Positions 27,536 to 36,615 of a stretch of DNA of 64,000 bases are shown here, piece by piece (position 1 is the first letter of the stretch; each line of letters opens with the position of its first letter). The notes below the pieces were generated by a model that worked only from the letters and a program-made list of their open reading frames with translations, made no database searches and was not told the DNA's origin. Position numbers and translations under genes: made by a program. Source of the stretch: Bacteroidota bacterium (GTDB lineage: Bacteria; Bacteroidota; Bacteroidia; Bacteroidales; DTGW01); assembly GCA_029550865.1 (NCBI GenBank), contig JAKPGM010000047.1, positions 1-64,000 on the forward strand, written 5' to 3'.

Positions 27536-28696
27536 TTAGTTTATTTTTGCAAAAGGAAGGGACGACCGACGGCGATTTTCGACCGATGGTTGTTTTGATG
27601 GAATGGTACCATCCATCTTATAAGTACAATAATTTTGATCATCCTCAACCCCATCGAGGGGTTTCGTCTGATAGGAAGGGACTTCCCTCAGGCTCAAATC
27701 TCTCGATAGTTTATAATGGGGAACTAAGAGCTTAAATTTGATTTGTCGTTTTTTCATATCAAACTTAGCTTCAATAATCCCTTTTTCCCAACAATTCCAG
27801 AATACCAAAGGAGGTAAATATCCGATTGATGAATGAATTCGTTCATTATTATATTTTTCATAAAATAAGATTAATACGGTTTCCAAATCATCAATTGACC
27901 AGAATGAAAATTTTGATAATTTTTCCGATAATATTGCATGGAAGCTCTCAATATGTCCATTTTCCTGAGGAGTATAGGGATGTGTGAATACCTGATTAAT
28001 ATGATTTTCTTTGAAAAATTCCTGAACAGTTTTAGCAATGAATCTACTATCATTGTCATTTCTTATTTCAATGTTTATACCTCTTTTCAAACAATCGTAT
28101 GTCTGTAGGTGATTTACGATGATTTGTTCCCATAATTTTTTAACCTGCCATTGATTTATTTTATAACCAAAAGTCCATCCAACAACCACTCTTGTAAAGG
28201 TGTCTATAACACTTAATATATAACAGTGTCTTTTATCTTTTTCTATCCAAACATATTTTATATCCATTTCGAATATTTCTAATGGCCTTGTCGGCATTAC
28301 TTTTCTATATTTAACAAAATCCCTTGTGCGTTTTGCGGGTTTTTCCTTTAATAATTGATTGTCTTTCATGAGTCGATAAACTTTTTTATGATTTATTATA
28401 TAGCCATTTAATAATAGTTCGTATGTCATTCTGCGATAACCATATTTCTTGTCCGGATCTTTTCTTATTGTTTTTATTTTCTCAACAACTTCAATATTAT
28501 CTACCCTATCAATGTTATCCCCACAGATTTTCAAAGTTTCTTTTGATGGTTCTTTGCCTCTCCTTTTAAAAGTAGGATTATAATAATATTGATGTTTACT
28601 TATACCGGCGATTGCAAGAGCTCTGTCTCTTTTTAAGCCCCGGGAAATATACTTTGTCGCTAAGGCCTTCTTTTCCCCGGGGCATATCTCTTTTTT
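27536..28696 (-). CDS. IS3-family transposase OrfB (DDE integrase), reached by -1 frameshift
   Basis: rve integrase core with the DDE triad: MDIKYVWIEKDKRH (first D), RNDNDSRF (second D), and ENGHIESFH (E). The first in-frame ATG is at 28534, but the conserved helical N-terminal part (ALAIAGISKHQYYYNP) lies upstream of it. The frame opens at the slippery stretch near 28690-28696, so the protein is normally made as an OrfAB fusion. The C-terminal tail past IHSSIGYLPP is longer than usual for the family. Catalytic residues look intact. Confidence 0.9.
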   Translation of the reverse strand, partial: KKEICPGEKKALATKYISRGLKRDRALAIAGISKHQYYYNPTFKRRGKEPSKETLKICGDNIDRVDNIEVVEKIKTIRKDPDKKYGYRRMTYELLLNGYIINHKKVYRLMKDNQLLKEKPAKRTRDFVKYRKVMPTRPLEIFEMDIKYVWIEKDKRHCYILSVIDTFTRVVVGWTFGYKINQWQVKKLWEQIIVNHLQTYDCLKRGINIEIRNDNDSRFIAKTVQEFFKENHINQVFTHPYTPQENGHIESFHAILSEKLSKFSFWSIDDLETVLILFYEKYNNERIHSSIGYLPPLVFWNCWEKGIIEAKFDMKKRQIKFKLLVPHYKLSRDLSLREVPSYQTKPLDGVEDDQNYCTYKMDGTIPSKQPSVENRRRSSLPFAKIN

Positions 28697-28977
28697 AACA
28701 AATCCTCCTGCATTTTACATTCCATGTCCTTTTCCGCAAGTAATTGCTTTAACATTTTGTTTTCCTTCTCTAATTCACGTATGCGCTTTAAATGAGCAGG
28801 GTTCATACCATGTTGCAATCCTTCTACCCCCATTTCTTCAAACCTGCTTTTCCAGGTATAATAAGAGGCTTTGTATATGCCATACTTTTCCAATGTGGCA
28901 TCTACTCCATTTTCTGAAGCTTCTTTTATAATTTTTAGCTTCTCTTCCGTTGTAAATTTTCTCTTTTTCATGTCCAT
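28660..28977 (-). CDS. IS3-family transposase OrfA (helix-turn-helix)
   Basis: 105 residues. An HTH_Tnp_1-type DNA-binding domain (FTTEEKLKIIKEASENGVD, then YYTWKSRFEEMG) is followed by a leucine-zipper-like coiled coil (about 65-90, LEKENKMLKQLLAEKDME). The end of the gene contains AAAAAAG, where ribosomes can slip back by one base into orfB to make the OrfAB transposase. OrfA alone usually represses transposition. Confidence 0.92.
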   Translation of the reverse strand: MDMKKRKFTTEEKLKIIKEASENGVDATLEKYGIYKASYYTWKSRFEEMGVEGLQHGMNPAHLKRIRELEKENKMLKQLLAEKDMECKMQEDLLKKRYAPGKRRP

Positions 28978-29053
28978 AAAAGTATAGTTTTTTTTCTATA
29001 CTTTAGTCTGATTTTCTAGGGGGCTAATCCAGTTCGAATATTTTATTTTTTAG

Positions 29054-29092
29054 CTATACTGTAGCCTGAAAATGTCTATTAAGCCTAATTCG
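29054..29092. repeat. Degenerate second copy of the IS right end
   Basis: This stretch (CTATACTGTAGCCTGA, then a diverged middle, ending CCTAATTCG) resembles the IS right end at 28996-29032 (CTATACTTTAGTCTGA, ending CTAATCCAG). It appears to be the remains of another insertion of the same element family, lying just outside the present one. Confidence 0.6.
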
Positions 29093-29217
29093 TATTTTTC
29101 GCGATAGTTGTTCCATAAATTTTTCGATACAATATTTTCAAAAGGGCAAAAAAAAGTCTAATTTTAGTACGCCAAAAAATGGTATTGATTCATGTAAAAT
29201 AAAAATCGGAAACGACA

Positions 29218-30429
29218 ATGGGAGAACTAAACAGAAAACGGGGCACGATAGCCATCCTCACGGGAGGGGGCGATGTCCCGGGTTTAAACCCTGCCATACG
29301 GGCTATTACGCTGCGGGCTATCGATGAGGGTTTTCAGGTGATTGGATTACGTCGAGGATGGCTGGGTATTATGGAGTTAATCCGCGACAAAAATGCGGAT
29401 AATAGCAACAATTACATGGTACTAACCGAAGACATTGTCAATAAAGCCGGGCGTACCGGTGGTTCATTTCTTCACACTTCACGCACACGACCCAGTCATG
29501 TACCTAAGGACCTTGTGCCAGTTCATCTACAAAGCAAATACTCGAAAGAGGTAAATGACCTGACGCCTGAAGTGCTTAAAAACCTCGACTATTTGGGGAT
29601 CGATTATCTCATTCCTATTGGTGGAGATGAAACCCTAAGTTATGCGGTACGCATGTATCAGGAAGGGGTCAAGGTAATAGCTATTCCCAAAACCATGGAC
29701 AACGATGTAGCAGGAACCGATTATTGCATTGGCTTCAGCACCTGCATAACACGTACCATCAATATGGTCAACACCCTTCGCACAACTGCTGGTTCGCACG
29801 AAAGGATTCTGGTAGTTGAAGTTTTTGGAAGATATGCAGGATTTACAGCCATGCTGCCTACGTTGGCTGGCGTTGCTTCTCGTTGTTTAATTCCCGAAGT
29901 TAAGTTCGACATTGAAAAGGTTATCGAAATTATCGTCCACGATAGAAATAAGAACCCAAGCAAATATGCAGTACTGATAGTTTCGGAAGGTGCCTCCATG
30001 ATAGGGGGGCCCGAAATTGCACTCCCGTCGAAAGAAACCGAAACTCATGTGTACGAACGTACTGGAAGCATTGGTGATATTGTATCGCGCAAGATTAGAG
30101 ATCTTTCGGGCAAATACAACAACGGAAAAACCATTAATGTAATAGAACAAAGTTTGGGTTATCTGGTAAGAGGTGGCGATCCCGATGCCATCGATTCTAT
30201 TGTACCCATTGCATTTGGCAATTTGGCGCTGGATTTAATCCTGAAAGGCATACATGGTCGTATGGTTGCCCTGCGTAATGGGGTATACGACAATGTACCG
30301 TTGGATGTAGTAACCAGCCAGAGAAAAACAGTAGATGTTAAACGATACTACAACACCGAACGCTATCGGCCCCACTACAAAAGTTTTGAGTTTCAGCCTC
30401 TCTTTTTCCTTACCGGCAGTCTGGGATAA
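29218..30429 (+). CDS. pfkA: 6-phosphofructokinase, group III, possibly pyrophosphate-using
   Basis: 403 residues. The PFK fold is clear: GGGDVPGLNPAIR (16-28), GRTGGSFLHTSRT (79-90), the phosphate-donor site PIGGDET (133-139), the catalytic PKTMDND (157-163) and VEVFGRYAGF. It phosphorylates fructose 6-phosphate in glycolysis. The lysine of PKTMDND and the bulky acidic residue in GGDET are typical of pyrophosphate-dependent enzymes (GGDDT), while ATP enzymes have GGDGS and PGTIDND. The Glu in place of Asp leaves the donor uncertain. A strong terminator follows. Confidence 0.93.
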   Translation: MGELNRKRGTIAILTGGGDVPGLNPAIRAITLRAIDEGFQVIGLRRGWLGIMELIRDKNADNSNNYMVLTEDIVNKAGRTGGSFLHTSRTRPSHVPKDLVPVHLQSKYSKEVNDLTPEVLKNLDYLGIDYLIPIGGDETLSYAVRMYQEGVKVIAIPKTMDNDVAGTDYCIGFSTCITRTINMVNTLRTTAGSHERILVVEVFGRYAGFTAMLPTLAGVASRCLIPEVKFDIEKVIEIIVHDRNKNPSKYAVLIVSEGASMIGGPEIALPSKETETHVYERTGSIGDIVSRKIRDLSGKYNNGKTINVIEQSLGYLVRGGDPDAIDSIVPIAFGNLALDLILKGIHGRMVALRNGVYDNVPLDVVTSQRKTVDVKRYYNTERYRPHYKSFEFQPLFFLTGSLG

Positions 30430-30435
30430 AATATT

Positions 30436-30470
30436 AAAGCACAGAGCGATGGTTACTCTGTGCTTTTTTT
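30436..30470 (+). terminator. Terminator after phosphofructokinase
   Basis: An 11-bp stem AAAGCACAGAG (30436-30446) with CTCTGTGCTTT, then a run of T. The 3' end of the convergent 48-residue gene lies inside the loop, so it may stop transcription from both sides. Confidence 0.88.
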
Positions 30471-30599
30471 ATCATTGTCTTTTAGATGTTTTGCTTTTAC
30501 AGCTTTCCCTTTTAAAATACATTTTCCCACCGCGGGATTACAAGCACCCTGCTGCAAACGACAATAATGGTCGAGATAATATGGGCATTCAAAGCTCAT
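30453..30599 (-). CDS. 48-residue four-cysteine protein in the rlmI operon
   Basis: A small open frame starting 6 bases after the rlmI stop codon on the same strand. The protein begins MSFECPYYLDHYCRLQQGAC and continues with a CxxxxxxC step to a basic tail. Four cysteines (5, 13, 20, 27) follow the pattern C-x7-C-x6-C-x6-C, suggestive of a small zinc or iron-sulfur site, and the C-terminal half is rich in lysine. Its tight coupling to an rRNA methyltransferase gene suggests an RNA-related role, but that is inference. The ordered cysteines and the spacing argue that it is a real gene. Confidence 0.7.
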   Translation of the reverse strand: MSFECPYYLDHYCRLQQGACNPAVGKCILKGKAVKAKHLKDNDKKSTE

Positions 30600-30605
30600 G
30601 GATGT

Positions 30606-31784
30606 TTATTCTACGTATAAAACCAATCCTTTAAGATACTCGCCTTCGGGATGATAAATATTCACTGGATGATCGGGAGCCTGGGTTAACTGGTAAAGTA
30701 TGCTAACCTTACGTTTGGCATTGGCAGCAGCAGCAAAAACTGTTTTACGGAAGTTCTCGCGAGTCATAACCTGTGAGCAGGAGAAGGTAAATACCAGTCC
30801 GCCTGGATTAACCTTTTCAATGGCTCTTTGATTGATTCGTTTATAGGCCTGAATAGCATTGTTAAGTACCTGACCATGTTTTGCATAAGCAGGTGGATCG
30901 AGGACAATGATGTCGTAGCTCTCTTCAGCATTCTGCAAGAATTGCAAAGCATCGCTCAGATAAGCTGCATGATTGGCAGAGCTGCCAAAGTTCAGCTCAA
31001 TATTTTTCTCGGTCATTTCAATGGCAAATTTTGAACTATCGACCGAGTGTACAAGGTCGGCACCGGCTTTAAGGGCATATACCGAAAATCCCCCTGTATA
31101 GCAGAACAGGTTGAGCACCTTTTTACCTGCCGAATACCGGGCTAAAAGTTGACGATTATCGCGTTGGTCGATAAAAAGACCTGTTTTTTGACCTTTTTCC
31201 CAATCAACCAAGAAAAGATGCCCATTCTCTTTCACCTGATTATCCACCAGCACCCCATAGAGGTACTCGTTCTGCGGATTGATGCCCGACTTAAAGGGAA
31301 GCGTAGCCTCGCTTTTATCGTAAATAGCATCGAGTTGGTGCTGATAAATTTCCTGCAATATATCCACAATTACCGAACGATTCTGATATACACCAATAGA
31401 ATGACATTGTATTACAGCCGTCCGATCATATATATCGATGATAAGACCGGGTATTTCATCCCCTTCGCCATGAACAAGTCGATAAACATTTGTATCATCG
31501 CTCTCGACAAGTCCTAACTTCTGGCGTAAGCGATATGCAGCCAATAGTCTTGCGTACCAGAAGTCCCGATCAATTTCCACATCCTCAAATGAAAGTACAC
31601 GAACCGCAATCGTACCCTTTTGAAAATGTCCCACTGCAAGGAAATTGTGCTCTTTATCATAAAGCTTCACCAATTGTCCTTCTTCCAGATTGTCGGGAAT
31701 TTGTTCAATAGCCCCAGAGAACACCCAGGGATGACGACGTTTTATCGATTTTTCCTTGCCTTCCTTTAAAATAAGTTCTACCAT
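30606..31784 (-). CDS. rlmI: 23S rRNA (cytosine-5)-methyltransferase RlmI-like
   Basis: 392 residues. An N-terminal PUA domain (about 1-80, RRHPWVFSGAIE) precedes an EEHEE-like middle and a class I SAM-methyltransferase domain (about 180-392) with VLNLFCYTGGFSVYA for SAM binding, IIVLDPPAYAK, and FTFSCSQVM with the catalytic cysteine. RlmI methylates C1962 of 23S rRNA in E. coli; the same target is assumed. It is followed within 6 bases by the four-cysteine small protein gene. Confidence 0.92.
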   Translation of the reverse strand: MVELILKEGKEKSIKRRHPWVFSGAIEQIPDNLEEGQLVKLYDKEHNFLAVGHFQKGTIAVRVLSFEDVEIDRDFWYARLLAAYRLRQKLGLVESDDTNVYRLVHGEGDEIPGLIIDIYDRTAVIQCHSIGVYQNRSVIVDILQEIYQHQLDAIYDKSEATLPFKSGINPQNEYLYGVLVDNQVKENGHLFLVDWEKGQKTGLFIDQRDNRQLLARYSAGKKVLNLFCYTGGFSVYALKAGADLVHSVDSSKFAIEMTEKNIELNFGSSANHAAYLSDALQFLQNAEESYDIIVLDPPAYAKHGQVLNNAIQAYKRINQRAIEKVNPGGLVFTFSCSQVMTRENFRKTVFAAAANAKRKVSILYQLTQAPDHPVNIYHPEGEYLKGLVLYVE

Positions 31785-31870
31785 AGCTTACAATCGTGTT
31801 TAGGTTTTATAATTAGTGTGTTGTGTCCAAAGTTAAAAATTTGTAAAATTGTTTTTGTAAAAATAATATT

Positions 31871-32752
31871 TTATGGATAAATTTTTCGTTCGGCGGCCAA
31901 TAAAGTATTGTACAGAAGACCTACCCGGGTCATGGGTCCAACCCCACCAGGAACCGGGGTAATGTATGCACACTTGGGAGCTACTGTGTCGAAATCGACA
32001 TCCCCCATTAATTTCCATCCATTTTTGGCTGTCGCAGAAGCGACGCGTGTGGTACCGACATCGATAACTACAGCGCCTTCTTTTACCATATCGGCTTTAA
32101 TGAAGTGAGGATTTCCCAGCGCAGCTACCAAAATGTCGGCCTGCAGGGTAAAATGCTGGATATTGGGGGTCCTGCTATGGCATACGATAACAGTACAATC
32201 GCCTGGTTCACCCTTCCGCGACAACAGGATGCTTAGCGGACGCCCTACTATATTGCTGCGACCTACTACCACACAGGTTTTTCCTGCCGTAGGAATTTGA
32301 TATCGTTTCAAAAGTTCGACAATGCCAAAGGGGGTTGCCGAAATATAGGTTGGCAGACCAATAACCATTCGACCCACATTCACCGGGTGAAAACCGTCCA
32401 CATCCTTTCGGTAATCGATCGTTTCAATGACTTTTTGCTCATTGATGTGCGAAGGAAGGGGAAGTTGAACAATAATACCATCGATACGAGGATTAGCATT
32501 CAATTCCTGAATTTTGTCGAGCAATTCGGCTTCTGAAACATTATCCTCAAATCGGACCAGCGTTGAATCAAAACCCACCTCCTCGCAGTCCTTTACCTTG
32601 TGAGCCACATAGGTTTCGCTACCTCCGTCATGTCCAACCAGGATGGCAGCCAGATGCGGGCGATACCCTCTTTGTTCGTATACACGTAAGGCTTCTTCTG
32701 AAATTTCTTTCCTGATTTCTGCCGCTGTCGCCTTTCCATCAATTAAAATCAT
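31871..32752 (-). CDS. folD: Bifunctional methylenetetrahydrofolate dehydrogenase / cyclohydrolase
   Basis: 293 residues. The YxxxK catalytic motif is at 48-52 (YVAHK), followed by QLPLPSHI, the NAD(P)-binding [16 protein letters not shown] and the C-terminal signature [16 protein letters not shown]. It converts 5,10-methylene-THF to 10-formyl-THF in the cytoplasm, in one-carbon metabolism for purine and formyl-Met synthesis. It lies 10 bases after tgt on the same strand, so the two probably share a transcript. Confidence 0.96.
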   Translation of the reverse strand: MILIDGKATAAEIRKEISEEALRVYEQRGYRPHLAAILVGHDGGSETYVAHKVKDCEEVGFDSTLVRFEDNVSEAELLDKIQELNANPRIDGIIVQLPLPSHINEQKVIETIDYRKDVDGFHPVNVGRMVIGLPTYISATPFGIVELLKRYQIPTAGKTCVVVGRSNIVGRPLSILLSRKGEPGDCTVIVCHSRTPNIQHFTLQADILVAALGNPHFIKADMVKEGAVVIDVGTTRVASATAKNGWKLMGDVDFDTVAPKCAYITPVPGGVGPMTRVGLLYNTLLAAERKIYP

Positions 32753-32762
32753 ACCAGCTTTT

Positions 32763-33893
32763 TTATAAACGTTTCGATAAATTTAACAACATATTTTTTT
32801 TCCACGATGCAAAGGTATTATTAATTATATTTTTACGAGCCTCTCGTACAAGCCAAAGGTAAAAATGTAGGTTATGCAAGGTGGCAATTTGGGCAGCAAG
32901 CATTTCTTTAGCCACAAAAAGGTGACGCAGGTATGCCCTGCTACAAACACGGTCGATATAGCAATCGCTATGCTCGTCGAGGGGTCGGAAGTCCTTTTTC
33001 CACTTTTCGTTTCGCATGTTCATGATACCATAGGGGGTAAACAGCATACCATTTCGGCCATTTCGGGTAGGGAGTACACAGTCGAACATGTCGATTCCCA
33101 GGGATATGGCTTCGAGGATGTTGGCTGGGGTACCTACCCCCATCAGATATCGAGGCTTACTGGTAGGTAGCACTTGATTCACCACCTCAATCATCTCATA
33201 CATCAGCTCGGCAGGCTCACCAACGCTTAATCCACCTATTGCGTAACCATCCATATCGTACGAAGCAGCTTTTTCGGCCGATTGAGTACGCAAGTCCTTA
33301 TAAACACTTCCCTGTACGATGGGAAAAAAACTTTGGTCATGATCGTAAAGCGGAGAAGTGCTGCGAAAACGTGCTATACCCCTATCGAGCCAGCGATGGG
33401 TAAGTTCCATGGATTTTTGAGCATATTTATAGTCGCAAGGATAAGGTGGACATTCATCAAAGGCCATCATAATGTCAGCTCCAATAATTCGTTGTATATC
33501 GACAACATATTCTGGGGTGAAAAGATGCTTCGATCCATCGATGTGCGAAGCAAATTGTACACCCTCTTCCTTAATTTTGCGAATATCGGACAACGAAAAA
33601 ACTTGATAGCCTCCGCTATCGGTTAGTATAGGCTTATTCCAACCAATAAAACGATGCAAGCCTCCTGCCTCACGCAACACCTCAAGACCGGGACGCAGAT
33701 ACAAATGATAGGTATTACCCAGAATAATTTGTGCCCCCACATCATTTTCGAGTTCCCTGAAATGGATCCCCTTCACCGAACCAACTGTTCCTACTGGCAT
33801 AAAAATAGGCGTTTCGACGATTCCATGAGGGGTTTCGATCTTACCAGCTCTGGCAGCTGTTGCAGTATCGGTTTTCTCAACAATAAACTTCAC
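32763..33893 (-). CDS. tgt: Queuine/preQ1 tRNA-guanine transglycosylase
   Basis: 376 residues. [17 protein letters not shown] (91-107) and [10 protein letters not shown] (146-155) shape the active site, GGLSVGE binds the base, and the nucleophile lies in [12 protein letters not shown] (269-280). It exchanges guanine 34 of GUN-anticodon tRNAs. The C-terminal zinc site is altered: where other TGTs have CxCxxC before SRAYLRHL, this one reads SDCYIDRVC, so two of the three zinc cysteines are replaced. I recall similar loss in other Bacteroidota TGTs. First gene of a tgt-folD unit. Confidence 0.95.
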   Translation of the reverse strand: MKFIVEKTDTATAARAGKIETPHGIVETPIFMPVGTVGSVKGIHFRELENDVGAQIILGNTYHLYLRPGLEVLREAGGLHRFIGWNKPILTDSGGYQVFSLSDIRKIKEEGVQFASHIDGSKHLFTPEYVVDIQRIIGADIMMAFDECPPYPCDYKYAQKSMELTHRWLDRGIARFRSTSPLYDHDQSFFPIVQGSVYKDLRTQSAEKAASYDMDGYAIGGLSVGEPAELMYEMIEVVNQVLPTSKPRYLMGVGTPANILEAISLGIDMFDCVLPTRNGRNGMLFTPYGIMNMRNEKWKKDFRPLDEHSDCYIDRVCSRAYLRHLFVAKEMLAAQIATLHNLHFYLWLVREARKNIINNTFASWKKNMLLNLSKRL

Positions 33894-34015
33894 AATTTCA
33901 GCATTTAAAAGGTAAAAAAAATCTGTTTGTCAATAAAAATTATACATTCGTCAACAAAAATAGTATGCTTATCAAATAATTACCTTCCATGCATACTATC
34001 CATGTGCAAAAATAG

Positions 34016-34023
34016 TATATTTG
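34016..34023 (+). promoter_or_regulatory. Likely -7 box for the exported Ig-like protein
   Basis: TATATTTG matches TAnnTTTG, 33 bases before the ATG at 34056. It supports that start over an in-frame ATG at 33927, which would lie upstream of the promoter. An 8-bp inverted repeat (TAGTATGC at 33961 and GCATACTA at about 33990) lies just before it and could be an operator. Confidence 0.5.
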
Positions 34024-34055
34024 AACACACACAACACCCAACTACTACACTACCT

Positions 34056-35330
34056 ATGAAACTACACCTTATTTGTACAAAAGGGGCTATAGTATGCCTA
34101 TTGTGCATCATACAAGTTTCCCTGCACGCACAGATAACATATGAGGCCCAAAATTCGGGCGACTGGAACACGGCTGCTACCTGGATGGGTGGTAACATTC
34201 CTCCAACAACTAATAGCAGCAATGGTGTCACCATTTTAATGCAGGGCGCCGACAAAAATATCACTTTAAACGGAAGCATTAACATTTCCAATGGGAATCA
34301 GTATAATTTTATGATAAACAGTGGAATCCTTTCCATTTTTGGTGATGTTGAAATCAATGGTCCCTGCAATTTGACCACCCAGGGGAGTGGAAAGTTAAAA
34401 ATCTATGGAAATTTAACCCTAACGGGAGACACCGTAACCTGTAGCCAGCTGATAGAGGTATTTGGCAATGTAAACATATCGGGGAGTGGGTCAGTGAATA
34501 TAAATGGGGGTCCGTTTATTGTTCATGGAAACTACACGTCGAGCAGTCAGACGCAAATTACCCCTGATGCTGTTTTTGCTGTAGCAGGAGATTTTGAGGG
34601 GCAACTGGTTTCGTACAATGGAGATGGTAATCTGTATGTTGGCTCGGGCAATTATAACCTGCTACCCCCTGTTCCACCAGAAGCCATATGTACTTCCGGA
34701 TATAGCGGTCCCAATACTTCCTCCAATTGTCCTATCGGAGATTTCATAGATTTGGCCAACCGCGAACCTGCCATTTATGCCACCTACTTTGGTAGCACCA
34801 CGCTTACCCTTTATCAGTTGAGCTACAACGTCAATTGCGATACTGCCACCCTTACCCTTAGTGGTTCCACTGTTGGAATCACCTACGAGGTGTATCGCAA
34901 TGGCGTATACGCCAATCAATCGCAAACAGGAACAGGATCTGCTTTAAACTTTACTGTAAACACCGATGGTAACTACATGATACGAGCTACCAACGGTACC
35001 ATCTGGCGTTTTATGAGTGGAGTAGCGGTAATCTCGTTGGGAACCCTGCCGGAAATTACTTCGGTCACCGATGGTAGTCGTTGTGGACCCGGTACAGTAA
35101 CACTTTCAGCCACTGCCAATCCATCATCGGCCACAATTTACTGGTATACTCAACTCTCGGGAGGAACCAGCGTGGGTAGCGGACAAAACTTCACAACTCC
35201 GCCGATCAGTACTACCACATACTATTATGTCGAAGCACAAACGCCACCCAACTGTACTTCCTCCCCCCGACAACAGGTCACGGCAACCATATACGACGTA
35301 CCAACAGTAAATCCTATTACTCACGATTAA
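34056..35330 (+). CDS. Exported repetitive beta-rich protein with Ig-like ends, possibly truncated
   Basis: About 424 residues. A signal peptide (1-26, ending VSLHAQ) is followed by a beta-helix-like or G8-like region full of short turns (GDWNTAATWMGGNIPP, then LSIFGDVEINGP, LKIYGNLTLTG), and then one Ig-like/PKD-type module (SLGTLPEITSVTDGSRCGPG to YYVEAQTPPNC). The protein stops at VPTVNPITHD, in the middle of what would normally lead into another module. There is no type IX sorting domain. Larger relatives carry many such modules and a sorting tail, so this looks like a truncated surface adhesin. The start is chosen from the signal peptide and the -7 box. Confidence 0.75.
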   Translation: MKLHLICTKGAIVCLLCIIQVSLHAQITYEAQNSGDWNTAATWMGGNIPPTTNSSNGVTILMQGADKNITLNGSINISNGNQYNFMINSGILSIFGDVEINGPCNLTTQGSGKLKIYGNLTLTGDTVTCSQLIEVFGNVNISGSGSVNINGGPFIVHGNYTSSSQTQITPDAVFAVAGDFEGQLVSYNGDGNLYVGSGNYNLLPPVPPEAICTSGYSGPNTSSNCPIGDFIDLANREPAIYATYFGSTTLTLYQLSYNVNCDTATLTLSGSTVGITYEVYRNGVYANQSQTGTGSALNFTVNTDGNYMIRATNGTIWRFMSGVAVISLGTLPEITSVTDGSRCGPGTVTLSATANPSSATIYWYTQLSGGTSVGSGQNFTTPPISTTTYYYVEAQTPPNCTSSPRQQVTATIYDVPTVNPITHD

Positions 35331-35490
35331 GCTACAAATTCTCATAGACTTCTTTATTACTTCATTGGCAGCATGAAATAAATTGCTATCATGCTGCTAT
35401 ATGAAGTTTAGTTTGCTTATTACAACTGTATTTGGTAACCAGCAAAAAGTTCACTATTATTGCAGCCAGTTACACAACCAAATCAAAGTA

Positions 35491-36615
35491 ATGATTACCA
35501 ACGAAATCATACTCTGGATCATCCTCTCGATATATTTGATATCGTGGTTTATTCAGCAAATTCATTATAGTTTTATTTTTTTACGTTTCGTACGAAGAGC
35601 CCAACCAACGCAACCAACTTCTGCGGTTGTTCCAGTATCCGTTGTTATCTGTGCCCGTAACGAAGCTGAGAATCTGGAGAAATATCTGCCAATGATATTA
35701 GAGCAGGATTATCCCAACTATGAGGTAATTGTAGTCAACGACTGCTCCGACGACGAAACGGAAGACGTGCTAAAAAGATTCAAAGAAAAGTATCCACACT
35801 TACGAACCACCTTTTTAAAGGAACAGGAAAAGTTCTGGCATGGAAAAAAATTAGCCCTTACGGTCGGTATCAAAGCGGCACGCCATGAATGGCTTTTGCT
35901 TACCGATGCTGATTGTGCTCCTTCATCGAACGAGTGGATAAAAACGATGGCCCAACATTTTACCGACGACAAAGCCATAGTACTGGGATATGGAGGTTAT
36001 CTCGAATATCCTGGGTTTCTCAATCGGATAATACGATACGAAACAGCCTTTATAGCGCTGCAGTATTTCTCCTATGCCCTATCTGGAATGCCATATATGG
36101 GGGTAGGAAGGAATATGGCCTATCGCAAGTCGCTTTTCTTCGCACACAAAGGATTTGCTTCGCATGCCAAATTGGATTCTGGTGATGATGATCTATTCGT
36201 AAACGAGGCGGCTACATCAACTAATGTTGCCGTAGAATGGTCGAACAAAGCTCATACCTATACAGAACCAAAGAAAACCTTCACCGACTGGGTAGAACAA
36301 AAAAAACGACACCTGACTACTTTTACAAGGTACAGGAAGTTGCATAAGTTCATGCTGGGCACAGAAGTAATATCAAGGGTACTGTTTTATGCTTCTTTTT
36401 TATTCCTGCTTGCCAACAAATTTTATATCGAGGTTGTTTTAATTTTGTTTGGAGTAAGGCTAATTCATCAACTTGTGGTAATGTTAACGTTGCTTAAACG
36501 GTTACAAGAAAAACGTTTAGTTGTATGGACAGTATTTTTTGATATTATTTTACCATTTATTAACTTTTACATTTATCTACTCAACAAAATAAGACCCTAT
36601 AAACGATGGAGGTAA
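35491..36615 (+). CDS. Family 2 glycosyltransferase, membrane-bound
   Basis: 374 residues from the chosen ATG. An N-terminal membrane helix (LWIILSIYLISWFIQQ) precedes the GT-A domain: VSVVICARNEAENLEKYLP, VIVVNDCSDDETEDVL, the metal-binding LLLTDADCAP, and later SGDDDLF and a QKKRHLTT motif (QxxRW-like, K in place of W). Two or three C-terminal helices follow (330-370). It transfers sugar from a nucleotide donor to an envelope polymer or lipid. The ATG at 35383 would add 36 residues of poor quality. It overlaps the sigma factor gene by 10 bases. Confidence 0.88.
   Translation: MITNEIILWIILSIYLISWFIQQIHYSFIFLRFVRRAQPTQPTSAVVPVSVVICARNEAENLEKYLPMILEQDYPNYEVIVVNDCSDDETEDVLKRFKEKYPHLRTTFLKEQEKFWHGKKLALTVGIKAARHEWLLLTDADCAPSSNEWIKTMAQHFTDDKAIVLGYGGYLEYPGFLNRIIRYETAFIALQYFSYALSGMPYMGVGRNMAYRKSLFFAHKGFASHAKLDSGDDDLFVNEAATSTNVAVEWSNKAHTYTEPKKTFTDWVEQKKRHLTTFTRYRKLHKFMLGTEVISRVLFYASFLFLLANKFYIEVVLILFGVRLIHQLVVMLTLLKRLQEKRLVVWTVFFDIILPFINFYIYLLNKIRPYKRWR

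Larger units (their letters stand above)
27477..29032 (-). mobile_element. IS3-family (IS150-like) insertion sequence
   Basis: Terminal inverted repeats are visible. The left end reads CTGGTTTAGCCCCC then AATAAATCGGACTTTAG; the right end read backwards gives CTGGATTAGCCCCC then TAGAAAATCAGACTAAAG. Inside are orfA and orfB on the minus strand, in a -1 frame relation with a slippery A6G. No clear target-site duplication flanks it (CATG on the left, TTCG on the right), which suggests a later deletion or rearrangement. About 1556 bases. Confidence 0.88.

Noticed and set aside
33927..34055. Upstream ATG for the exported Ig-like protein
   Set aside because: It lies before the likely -7 box, and the signal peptide begins only at 34056.
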